A DNA stretch of 12,925 nt from Defluviitaleaceae bacterium (GTDB lineage Bacteria > Bacillota > Clostridia > Lachnospirales > WRAX01): assembly GCA_009781815.1 (NCBI GenBank), contig WQVB01000015.1, positions 1 to 12,925 of the forward strand, in the 5' to 3' direction. The position numbers and the translations under genes are program-made. Under the pieces are notes generated by a model. That model was not told the origin of the DNA. It saw only the letters and a list, made by a program, of their open reading frames with translations, and did no database searches. Shown in pieces: positions 7,093-12,105 of the stretch. Numbering within the stretch: position 1 is the stretch's first letter; each line of letters starts with the position of its first letter.

Positions 7093-7755
7093 ATGAGAGA
7101 CGGAAAGAAAATTTCACCAGCGGTTATAAAGCGTTTGCCTATGTATTATAGATATCTAAAAGATTTGATTGAAAAGGGCATCCATCGCATATCGTCAAAA
7201 GAGCTGGCAGAGCGTATGGGCATCACCGCTTCGCAAATGAGGCAAGATTTAAATAATTTTGGTTGCTTTGGCCAGCAAGGCTATGGCTATAATGTTGAAG
7301 TTTTATACGAAGAAATCGTCAACATAATGGGTCTTGACCGCCCTCACACAGTTATTTTGATTGGGGCTGGCAAGTTTGGTCAGGTTTTGGTTAATTACCC
7401 AAACTTTAAAGACAAGGGCTTTAACTTTATTGCCGTTTTTGACAAAGACCCAACCCTTATAGGCACCGAGGTAAACGGCATAGAGATAATAGACGTAAAG
7501 TTTTTAGAGGTGTTTTTGAGAGAAAACACGGTAGACATTGTAGCCTTGGCGGTGCCTGGCTCTGCGGCTAACAAGCTGGTTTTAACCCTTGCAAAGCATG
7601 ACATCAAAGGCATATGGAATTTTTCTCAAAATGATTTAAGCCTACCCGAAAACATCATCGTTGAAGACGTTCGCCTTTCAGACAGCTTAATGACCCTCTC
7701 TTACAAAATGCATGAAAAAGAGGTGCTAAGCCGTGCGGTGCGTGATTTTTGGTAG
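7093..7755 (+). CDS. rex: Redox-sensing transcriptional repressor Rex
   Basis: Rex senses the NADH/NAD+ ratio and represses fermentation and NADH-reoxidation genes until NADH rises. 220 residues, close to the family norm. The N-terminal winged helix (about 8-80) includes KISPAVIKRLPMYYRYL, the recognition region GITASQMRQDLNNFGCFG (43-60) and QQGYGYNV. The Rossmann domain carries the dinucleotide motif GAGKFG (91-96), then VFDKDP (115-120), and AVPGSAANK (153-161). The C-terminal helix (residues about 197-220) matches the domain-swapped dimer helix. ATG at 7093 has GGGAGG (7080-7085) at 7 bases. It lies 50 bases downstream of the response-regulator gene. I found no clear Rex operator (TTGTGAA/TTCACAA type) in the window, so its own targets are probably elsewhere. 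Confidence 0.96.
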   Translation: MRDGKKISPAVIKRLPMYYRYLKDLIEKGIHRISSKELAERMGITASQMRQDLNNFGCFGQQGYGYNVEVLYEEIVNIMGLDRPHTVILIGAGKFGQVLVNYPNFKDKGFNFIAVFDKDPTLIGTEVNGIEIIDVKFLEVFLRENTVDIVALAVPGSAANKLVLTLAKHDIKGIWNFSQNDLSLPENIIVEDVRLSDSLMTLSYKMHEKEVLSRAVRDFW

Positions 7756-7757
7756 AA

Positions 7758-7780
7758 GGGCAATATCAATGCCATTGCCC
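7758..7780 (+). terminator. Weak hairpin after rex, possible terminator
   Basis: GGGCAAT (7758-7764) and ATTGCCC (7774-7780) form a 7-bp stem three bases after the rex stop. No T-run follows, so intrinsic termination is uncertain. Its position just before an independent promoter makes a transcript end here plausible. Confidence 0.3.
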
Positions 7781-7801
7781 ACTTCCACCTTGCAACAAAA
7801 C

Positions 7802-7831
7802 TTGACAAATATCAAAACCTGCGTATATAAT
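7802..7831 (+). promoter_or_regulatory. Consensus sigma-A promoter of the toxin mRNA
   Basis: TTGACA (7802-7807) and TATAAT (7826-7831) match the consensus at all 12 positions with an 18-base spacer. Transcription should start near 7838 and give an mRNA of about 310 bases ending at the hairpin at 8112-8141. This is the strongest plus-strand promoter in the window. Confidence 0.85.
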
Positions 7832-7843
7832 ATACGCAGGTTT
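7815..7843. promoter_or_regulatory. 29-bp perfect palindrome over the toxin -10 box, candidate operator
   Basis: The arms AAACCTGCGTATA (7815-7827) and TATACGCAGGTTT (7831-7843) are exact reverse complements around a 3-base centre. The palindrome covers the -10 box and the predicted start of transcription, so a dimeric repressor bound here would shut the promoter. No repressor gene is adjacent. Because only its right end would be transcribed, an RNA hairpin role is unlikely. Confidence 0.6.
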
Positions 7844-7869
7844 GTTGTTGGCGAGCAAGCATTGCAGCC

Positions 7870-7896
7870 TTCGTGAGATTTTATAATCTTCATGAA
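7870..7896 (+). promoter_or_regulatory. Leader hairpin directly ahead of the toxin ribosome binding site
   Basis: TTCGTGAGATT (7870-7880) pairs with AATCTTCATGAA (7885-7896) around a TTAT loop, an 11-bp stem with one bulged base and one G-U pair. It ends at the first base of AGGAGGT (7897-7903). Toxin mRNAs of type I systems often have structured leaders that limit translation. That role is inferred here. Confidence 0.45.
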
Positions 7897-7910
7897 AGGA
7901 GGTGATGTCT

Positions 7911-8045
7911 ATGACGTATTTTTTCACTTACATAGTTGGGTCTATTTCAGCTATAGCGGGAGTTTTCAAGATAATTGAATCCCTAGAAAAAAGAAAACGT
8001 CGCTCGAACCCTAAGCAAGGCGAGCGACGTAATTTTAAGCGATAG
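7911..8045 (+). CDS. Small hydrophobic membrane peptide, probable type I toxin (holin-like toxin / TxpA-like)
   Basis: 44 residues: a hydrophobic helix (about residues 3-22, FFTYIVGSISAIAGVFKII) followed by a strongly basic tail (EKRKRRSNPK, then ERRNFKR). This layout is typical of type I toxins such as TxpA, Fst and the putative holin-like toxins, which insert into the inner membrane and depolarise or disturb it. AGGAGGT (7897-7903) lies 7 bases before ATG 7911, an almost ideal site. An in-frame ATG at 7905 is too close to it to be used. The gene has its own consensus promoter and terminator, and an antisense RNA unit overlaps its 3' half. Family assignment rests on architecture and context, since a peptide this short has little sequence signal. 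No partner protein gene is present. Confidence 0.75.
   Translation: MTYFFTYIVGSISAIAGVFKIIESLEKRKRRSNPKQGERRNFKR
7985..8030 (-). terminator. Intrinsic terminator of the antisense RNA, inside the toxin gene
   Basis: ACGTCGCTCG and CGAGCGACGT (7997-8006 and 8021-8030) form a perfect 10-bp stem with a 14-base loop. On the minus strand it is followed by TTTCTTTTTTC (7996-7986), a textbook terminator tail. On the plus strand the same bases encode toxin residues about 26-40. Confidence 0.8.
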
Positions 8046-8148
8046 CTTGAAAGGTCGCAATGTCTTAGTCGAGCCTCGATTTTAGGCGAGACCCGTAAGC
8101 AATGAACCTAGAACAAGAGGGTGTTACAGCACTCTCTTGTTTGTTTAT
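7988..8148 (-). ncRNA. Antisense RNA, probable antitoxin of the type I system
   Basis: Predicted RNA of about 160 bases, from a start near 8148 (just after the minus-strand -10 box) to the T-tract near 7988. It is fully complementary to the 3' half of the toxin mRNA, covering the last 15 or so codons and the 3' untranslated region with its terminator. This is the 3'-overlap arrangement of txpA/RatA-type pairs, in which the RNA duplex is cut by RNase III. It can fold into a 5' hairpin (8112-8141), a middle hairpin (8068-8092) and a terminator hairpin (7997-8030). It contains no convincing open frame. Support comes from three independent signals: consensus promoter, strong terminator and target overlap. 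Expression is not shown. Confidence 0.75.
8112..8146 (+). terminator. Intrinsic terminator of the toxin mRNA
   Basis: AACAAGAGGGTG (8112-8123) pairs with CACTCTCTTGTT (8130-8141), a 12-bp stem with one G-U pair and a TTACAG loop. TGTTTAT follows, a short T-rich tail. On the opposite strand the same hairpin would be the 5' end of the antisense RNA. Confidence 0.75.
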
Positions 8149-8154
8149 AGAGAC

Positions 8155-8183
8155 ATTATAACACGTAAAAAACCACATGTCAA
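8155..8183 (-). promoter_or_regulatory. Consensus sigma-A promoter of the antisense RNA
   Basis: On the minus strand TTGACA (8183-8178) and TATAAT (8160-8155) match the consensus at all 12 positions with the optimal 17-base spacer. Its better spacing suggests the antisense RNA is made in excess over the toxin mRNA, as expected for an antitoxin. Confidence 0.85.
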
Positions 8184-8197
8184 CACCAAACATACTT

Positions 8198-8500
8198 CTA
8201 ATCATCCTTCAATTGCTTCAAAGCACCCCTTAGCTTTTTAGGTATAGGCAACCCCATCTGCCCCCAGTTTTCCAGCACAGACAAGGCCTCACCCGTCATG
8301 AAATATGCTATTGTAATGCTCCTTAAAAGTGCATCTATGTCAAATGTCTGGTCTAAAATATTAGCCACCGCAACAATACAAAGCACCCCTATTTTCTTAA
8401 CAGCACCTGAAAAAACCTTTTTCGACGTAATCTCTTTCAGATATATTCCCTTTATAACCCCCGTTATAAAATCCAACCCCATCATAACAAGCAAAGCCAT
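8198..8500 (-). CDS. Phage holin (TcdE/phage_holin_4_1-like), probably 5'-truncated
   Basis: Holins open the membrane for the endolysin at the end of the lytic cycle. The 100 residues from the first ATG contain the family's GLDFITGVIKGIYLKEITSK segment (residues 8-27) and later membrane stretches around VLCIVAVANILDQ, ending PKKLRGALKQLKDD. The frame stays open upstream to 8554 and encodes more holin-like sequence (TFFTYIFGSFDALF), which matches the family's first helix. A TAG then appears exactly where the repeat region begins (8555-8557). No start codon or Shine-Dalgarno serves that longer frame, and none precedes the ATG at 8500. So the true start and about ten residues seem to have been removed by a rearrangement. 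Probably non-functional. The usual downstream endolysin gene is absent. Confidence 0.75.
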   Translation of the reverse strand: MALLVMMGLDFITGVIKGIYLKEITSKKVFSGAVKKIGVLCIVAVANILDQTFDIDALLRSITIAYFMTGEALSVLENWGQMGLPIPKKLRGALKQLKDD

Positions 8501-8557
8501 AAACAGTGCATCAAAGCTACCAAAAATATATGTAAAAAAAGTTAAAATAGCCGTCTA

Positions 8558-8790
8558 GATCGGAGCCTGCCCCGTACTTGATACGGGGTGTCAAGCACGG
8601 GATGACGACTTAGGGGTTCGTTTCGCTACAGGTCTATTGTAGGGAAGGGATTTATCCCTTCCGAATATTGGATTATCACTCGCTAATCCTTCAGGCAGAT
8701 AAGCTATAAGTCAGCCAAGAATTCACTCCCCGCAAAGATAGTCGAAACGACCTACCCCGCATTTGATGCGGGATCTCCCTATATTAATCA
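8558..8790. repeat. Composite repeat region filling the tail-tube/holin gap
   Basis: The 311 bases between tail tube and the holin ATG hold no gene. Left part: CCCCGTACTTGATACGGGG hairpin (about 8571-8589), then CGGGATGACG. Middle: a TGTAGGGAAGGGATTTATCC copy of the 26-bp end sequence (8638-8663). Right part: CCCCGCATTTGATGCGGG (about 8756-8773) followed by ATCTCCCTATATTAATCACT. The last piece closely matches the element at 6164-6296. The region is a mosaic of the same repeats found beside the response-regulator gene. Confidence 0.65.
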
Positions 8791-8811
8791 CTTGCGAAAG
8801 GCCACACAACC

Positions 8812-9261
8812 CTAACCAACAACAACATCTCCATTCAAATCAGTGTAAAAAGGCACCCCATCCGACATACAGTCAAAAGAAAGCTCCGCCACATCACTAC
8901 CTCCGCCTACATTGCCCACATCTACAACACAATCTAAAATCAACGTAGACTCATCAGGAAAGTGCAACGTAATTGTCGTTTCACAATCTACCCCTGTTTT
9001 GTATGCTAGGCTGGCTATATAGTCGTTACCTTCACACCCGCTAACCCTCTTTCCAGAAAAGCTTATGCCCAAGCCTTTAGATGTAACCATCCGCCTGGCC
9101 CACCCCTTTGCCTCAAAGGGGTGCCAGCTGGTTAATCCATTGTCTACACCTATGGCCATGCTCTCTATCCCTTTTATGGATACAAAGCTGGTTGGGTTTG
9201 CCCCTCTTCCATTTGTAGATATACGTATATCCACATCTTTTGCGTTATATACTTTTGCCAT
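8812..9261 (-). CDS. Phage tail tube protein
   Basis: Forms the hexamer rings of the non-contractile tail tube. 149 residues beginning MAKVYNAKDVDIRI. Family features are the EAKGWARRMVTSKGLGISFSG segment (about 50-70), GKRVSGCEGNDYIASLAYKTG, FPDESTLILDCVV and a Gly-rich GNVGGGSDVAELSF turn near the C-terminus. ATG at 9261 has GGAGG (9269-9273) at 7 bases, lying inside the end of the preceding gene, whose stop is 2 bases away. Its position after the tail-completion gene is canonical. The gene looks intact, but the tail assembly chaperones that should follow are missing, replaced by repeat sequence starting about 20 bases after the stop. Confidence 0.85.
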   Translation of the reverse strand: MAKVYNAKDVDIRISTNGRGANPTSFVSIKGIESMAIGVDNGLTSWHPFEAKGWARRMVTSKGLGISFSGKRVSGCEGNDYIASLAYKTGVDCETTITLHFPDESTLILDCVVDVGNVGGGSDVAELSFDCMSDGVPFYTDLNGDVVVG

Positions 9262-9263
9262 TT

Positions 9264-9662
9264 CTATTCCTCCTCATAATAAAACACATCTAAATCTATG
9301 GTGTATTCAAACACCCCTCGTTGGTCTTTGCCTAGAGGCACAGCACCTTGGCTTGTAGCCATCACAAAGCCCCTATACCCCTTTGTGCTTTCAAAATTAA
9401 AGCGACAAAGGGCTTTGTATGTGCTATTTGCCGCCTCTTCTGCCTCATCAGCATCTGTGCCGCACCGCAGCAAAATGGTTGCAGGCAGCATATCATACCC
9501 AGCCATGCCCGCCCCTGCCATAGGGTGGGTTGCACGCCCCCTGCCTTGGCGTATATAAAGGGCTGCCGTTTTGCTTAAATTGTTGAGTATGGTGTGCAGG
9601 CTAATGTTATCTAGCTGCACCCTTGTTTTAACTATTTCTCTTAAAATATGTAACGAAAGCAT
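9264..9662 (-). CDS. Phage tail terminator / tail completion protein (minor capsid-like)
   Basis: Likely caps the tail tube and joins it to the head. With ATG at 9662 the product is 132 residues (MLSLHILREIVKTRVQL...). It contains PATILLRCGTDADEAEEAANS, typical of these proteins' middle strand-helix, and the ending SQGAVPLGKDQRGVFEYTIDLDVFYYEEE, which matches the family's conserved C-terminal 'GvfeYsvdfdvyY' pattern. The chosen start lies inside the previous gene (overlap 9628-9662), with AAGGGGG about 10 bases ahead. A longer frame from a TTG at 9704 exists but would add Gly/Trp-rich residues unlike the family. Not recognised to a named phage gene; confidence is in the class. Confidence 0.75.
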   Translation of the reverse strand: MLSLHILREIVKTRVQLDNISLHTILNNLSKTAALYIRQGRGRATHPMAGAGMAGYDMLPATILLRCGTDADEAEEAANSTYKALCRFNFESTKGYRGFVMATSQGAVPLGKDQRGVFEYTIDLDVFYYEEE

Positions 9663-10011
9663 CCACCAACATCCCCCTTTTCTCCCCGCTTGCATAAGTG
9701 TCAAACCACCTGCCAGAAGCTCTTTTATTTATAGACCTATCAAAATTAAACTCTGGGTGAAAATACTTCCTTCGAGCATACACCGCATCCGTTACAACAG
9801 CCACCCTGCCTTGAGCAGCCTCTGCCACATAAAGGCTTGTAGCTTGGTTTTGCAAATGTCCACTCTCAAAAGGCATAGTTTGAGATGCCTTTACATCCGC
9901 CAAAACAGCCTCACCACACCCTACCAAGGCGGCTTTTGCCCTTGCGTCTATTTGTTTTGTAATGTTTTGAACATCTATACCTGCACCTCTTCTTTTGCCT
10001 AGTTTTTTCAA
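9628..10011 (-). CDS. Phage minor capsid / head-tail joining protein
   Basis: 127 residues. The stretch MPFESGHLQNQATSLYV followed by AVYARRKYFHPEFNFDRS and GRWFDTYASG is characteristic of a minor capsid family of Firmicute siphophages ('pYarr.YyhPeynf...W'), which sits at the head-tail interface. The basic N-terminus is KKLGKRRG. The start is TTG at 10011: no ATG or GTG is available in frame before a TAA six codons upstream, and AAGGGGGTGAT lies at suitable distance. The gene begins 15 bases after the stop of the previous one. The biochemical role is inferred from position and family. Confidence 0.75.
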   Translation of the reverse strand: MKKLGKRRGAGIDVQNITKQIDARAKAALVGCGEAVLADVKASQTMPFESGHLQNQATSLYVAEAAQGRVAVVTDAVYARRKYFHPEFNFDRSINKRASGRWFDTYASGEKRGMLVDAFVTYFKRNS

Positions 10012-10026
10012 GCTAGCATCACCCCC

Positions 10027-10377
10027 TTATCCAGCCGCATCAATCAAATTAAAACTTATATGATGAAAGCTTCCATCAGGGTTTGCCCTTGTATGCACCT
10101 CTTGAATCACAAAATCCTTACTCCTACCACCCTTCAAAGATATGCTGAACAAGAAATCTAAAGGGTTATGATTTTTAACAATATCGCCTAAATCTTCGTC
10201 ATTGCTAGTAGCCCTCCCAGCAATGTTGCTACCTGTGGCGTTTTTGTCTACATCTTTACGCAATCCCCACGCAAAATAGCAAGGCCCCTTCCAAAGCACC
10301 TGCCCATCTTTGCTTTCAACGCTAGCTATATCATTTTCTAAAAACTTTGGATAGGCCAGCTTGCCCCAATTTTTCAT
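10027..10377 (-). CDS. Small phage head-tail connector / head completion protein
   Basis: 116 residues, starting MKNWGKLAYPKFLE. No strong motif. The Trp/Gly-rich N-terminal half and the strand-rich C-terminal half (KDFVIQEVHTRANPDGSFHHISFNLI) suit a beta-rich head-closure protein. The start codon lies directly next to the previous stop (10378-10380), with GGGGGTG as ribosome site, so translation is coupled. Function is assigned only by its place between the connector and the minor capsid gene. Confidence 0.6.
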   Translation of the reverse strand: MKNWGKLAYPKFLENDIASVESKDGQVLWKGPCYFAWGLRKDVDKNATGSNIAGRATSNDEDLGDIVKNHNPLDFLFSISLKGGRSKDFVIQEVHTRANPDGSFHHISFNLIDAAG

Positions 10378-10743
10378 CTATAACACCCCCGCCATCAAGC
10401 CCGTTTCAAGCAGGGCAAGCCACGCCTCTTTACCACACCCAGCAACCTCCCACGGCAGGGCATTGCGGCTTTGCTTCCACACCCGCATCCCATCCATAGA
10501 GTAGCTTTGTATCTCATGGCTAGGGCTGTTGCTAGCATCCATAAAATGCTCTACCATCAAAGACGCAGCAAGTTGCACCTGCTTTTGTTGAAAATCCGTA
10601 AGATTTTCAAACCCCACATGCTGTATCCTATTAAAAGTCAAACTGTTGATTATGCCATGAGCCCTATCAAGCAAAGCCCGCACCACCACCCAATCCACCT
10701 TGTTTTTATATTTCCTCTTGTAGTAGTTTAAGTTAACATACAT
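10378..10743 (-). CDS. Phage head-tail connector (adaptor) protein
   Basis: 121 residues, mostly helical, which should attach below the portal ring. The N-terminus YVNLNYYKRKYKNKV, the helix VVRALLDRAHGIINSLTFNRIQ and GFENLTDFQQKQVQLAASLMVEH are the usual features of small gp6/gp15-like adaptor proteins ('Y.tl.yY...y.G......e..L..As..id.lT..RI'). ATG at 10743 follows a G-run (AAGGGGGGGAT) serving as ribosome site. The gene is separated from the capsid gene by 134 bases that hold repeat copy 2; phage head genes are usually packed tighter. Confidence 0.75.
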   Translation of the reverse strand: MYVNLNYYKRKYKNKVDWVVVRALLDRAHGIINSLTFNRIQHVGFENLTDFQQKQVQLAASLMVEHFMDASNSPSHEIQSYSMDGMRVWKQSRNALPWEVAGCGKEAWLALLETGLMAGVL

Positions 10744-10769
10744 GCCATCCCCCCCTTATGTTTTTTGTT

Positions 10770-10867
10770 CCGCCCTTCGGGCGGGCGGGGCGTGGGGTTG
10801 CCTGGCGGCAACCCCACGCAGGGGCGGGCTTCACTTCCCTCGTTTATATAGTGTGTGAGCCCGCCCC
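10770..10867 (+). repeat. Triple-palindrome dispersed repeat, copy 2 (capsid/connector gap)
   Basis: In order on the plus strand: CCGCCC/GGGCGG hairpin with TTC loop (10770-10784), GCGTGGGGTTGCC/GGCAACCCCACGC hairpin with TGGC loop (10790-10819), then the core unit 10821-10867 with arms GGGGCGGGCT and AGCCCGCCCC around CACTTCCCTCGTTTATATAG. The core is 44/47 identical to copy 1 in the opposite genomic orientation. The core reads on the strand opposite to the surrounding phage genes. Confidence 0.85.
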
Positions 10868-10877
10868 ACCGACCCAT

Positions 10878-11759
10878 TTAGTTAGTTGCGTTTATAGCAA
10901 TACCTCCAACACGGTTATCTAGCACAAACAAGTCTCCATATTGGCGGTTTTGATACAAATACCCATCGCCCACCGTATGGCTACCAGGCGTCCAAAGTTT
11001 AATATAGTTATGCTTGTTAACCGCCACCACGCTTGAAGGGTGTACAAGCATCATATTGATATTGGCAGCCCCATCAGCAGGAGAAAAGCCATCAGAAAAG
11101 TCATAGCTAGAACGCATACGAGAAACAGGCACAACCACAACCTGTACCTCATCAAGCATACGCACATTACGCTTTATCTCTCCATCGGTAGAGGTAATAT
11201 TCATAACCCTCATAAACTCTTCGCTCTGGCTTAATAGCTTGTTAACAGCAGGGGTTACATATAAGATTCGTCCATCTTGCGGCACTTCTTCCTCATCCAT
11301 CTTCTGCATAAAGTCATCAAACACCTCTAAGATATTCTCTCGAGTCAAAATGGTGCTGTCTACCTCTCCGCCCAGTCTCTCATATTCTTGATAAATCTTC
11401 GAGATGCGGTAGGCATCTGTCTCTGGTATGGCATGCTCTGTCTCAAAAACATTGGTGATATTAGCCGCAGCTAAAACCTGATTTGTTTCATCCACATCTT
11501 GCACATCCACAAAAAACTCCACATTGCGGTCGTGAGATAAAACCCTTGTGATATTTTCATTTTCAACAGCCTGGCGATTAAAGCCCCCATCCCTTGAATG
11601 GTTTTTGTAGCCCTTAAGCCTCAAGAAAGGCAGTTTGATAGTGTTGCCTCCAAAAAAGCTAACCCCCTCGGTGTTAAGACCAGCCGTTAGCAGCTCTTTA
11701 GAATACTTTTGAAATAGTTCATTTTTAAATAAAGTTGCATAGTTAATAGTGTTTGACAT
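10878..11759 (-). CDS. Phage major capsid protein
   Basis: Main shell protein of the phage head (HK97-like fold expected). 293 residues, a typical length for this siphophage family. N-terminus SNTINYATLFKNELFQKYSK, then a Gly-rich strand (GVSFFGGNTIKLPFLRLKGY), followed by the family signature HDRNVEFFVDVQDVDETN, AANITNVFETEHAIPETDAYR and YVTPAVNKLL. The C-terminal part (MMLVHPSSVVAVNKHNYIKL, then YGDLFVLDNRVGGIA) also matches. ATG at 11759 lies 2 bases after the preceding stop, with GGAGG (11769-11773) inside that gene. It looks intact and intact capsid genes are common in otherwise decayed prophages. Confidence 0.9.
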   Translation of the reverse strand: MSNTINYATLFKNELFQKYSKELLTAGLNTEGVSFFGGNTIKLPFLRLKGYKNHSRDGGFNRQAVENENITRVLSHDRNVEFFVDVQDVDETNQVLAAANITNVFETEHAIPETDAYRISKIYQEYERLGGEVDSTILTRENILEVFDDFMQKMDEEEVPQDGRILYVTPAVNKLLSQSEEFMRVMNITSTDGEIKRNVRMLDEVQVVVVPVSRMRSSYDFSDGFSPADGAANINMMLVHPSSVVAVNKHNYIKLWTPGSHTVGDGYLYQNRQYGDLFVLDNRVGGIAINATN

Positions 11760-11761
11760 GT

Positions 11762-11962
11762 TTATTTACCTCCGAATATTTTTGATATAGCATCATCATC
11801 TTGATATCCACCATCGCTCATATCTGCCCCGATTTTGAAAGTCGGTTTTGAATCTTTCGCCTTTTTCTCTTCTATAGCCAGCTCACACAAAAGCTCCAAG
11901 CTTTCGCTTATACCTTCCAAGGTGTCTATCATTTTTTCAATTGCATAATAATTTTCACTCAT
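11762..11962 (-). CDS. Small acidic phage protein in the scaffold position
   Basis: 66 residues of unknown function. Residues 1-35 look like an amphipathic helix or short coiled coil (IEKMIDTLEGISESLELLCELAIEEKK); the C-terminus is acidic then ends DDAISKIFGGK. It lies directly before the capsid gene, where such phages encode a scaffold or decoration protein, but it is much shorter than a normal scaffold. It could be a mini-scaffold, a remnant of one, or an unrelated accessory. AAAAAGGAGA lies 8 bases before ATG 11962, and its 3' end carries the capsid ribosome site, so it is probably translated. Confidence 0.7.
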   Translation of the reverse strand: MSENYYAIEKMIDTLEGISESLELLCELAIEEKKAKDSKPTFKIGADMSDGGYQDDDAISKIFGGK

Positions 11963-11991
11963 TTTCCTAATCTCCTTTTTAAATTATTTTT

Positions 11992-12102
11992 CCCTCGCCC
12001 TTTCGCCAGCGAAAGGGCGAGGGGGCAGGATTTTGCCTCTTCGAGAGGCAAAATCCTGAAAGGGGCCCCACTTCCCTCGTTATTGTAGTGTATTGCCCCT
12101 TT
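11992..12102 (+). repeat. Triple-palindrome dispersed repeat, copy 3 (portal/small-protein gap)
   Basis: Hairpin 11992-12023 (15-base perfect arms CCCTCGCCCTTTCGC), hairpin 12026-12058 (15-base perfect arms CAGGATTTTGCCTCT around TCG), then the core unit 12059-12102 with arms AAAGGGGC/GCCCCTTT. The core shares CACTTCCCTCGTT and TAGTGT with copies 1 and 2 at the same spacing, but the arms and both hairpins have different sequences. Pairing is preserved throughout. The last bases lie 3 bases from the portal stop codon. Confidence 0.85.
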
Positions 12103-12105
12103 TGC

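Noticed and set aside
7815..7843. Palindrome before the toxin read as a rex terminator
   Set aside because: It has no T-tract beyond TTTG and contains a consensus -10 box with a -35 at 18 bases, so a promoter/operator reading fits better.
7756..8160. Riboswitch or other cis-regulatory RNA for a downstream gene
   Set aside because: The transcript ends at a terminator and the next gene downstream is on the opposite strand, so nothing would be regulated in cis except the small peptide.
9663..9704. TTG start giving a 146-residue tail completion protein
   Set aside because: The extra residues (Gly/Trp/Cys-rich) come from the overlap with the minor capsid gene and do not look like the family; ATG 9662 has a usable G-rich site upstream.
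2283..12102. Repeated palindromic units considered as a CRISPR array
   Set aside because: Copies are kilobases apart, not regularly spaced, and have no spacers or cas genes nearby.
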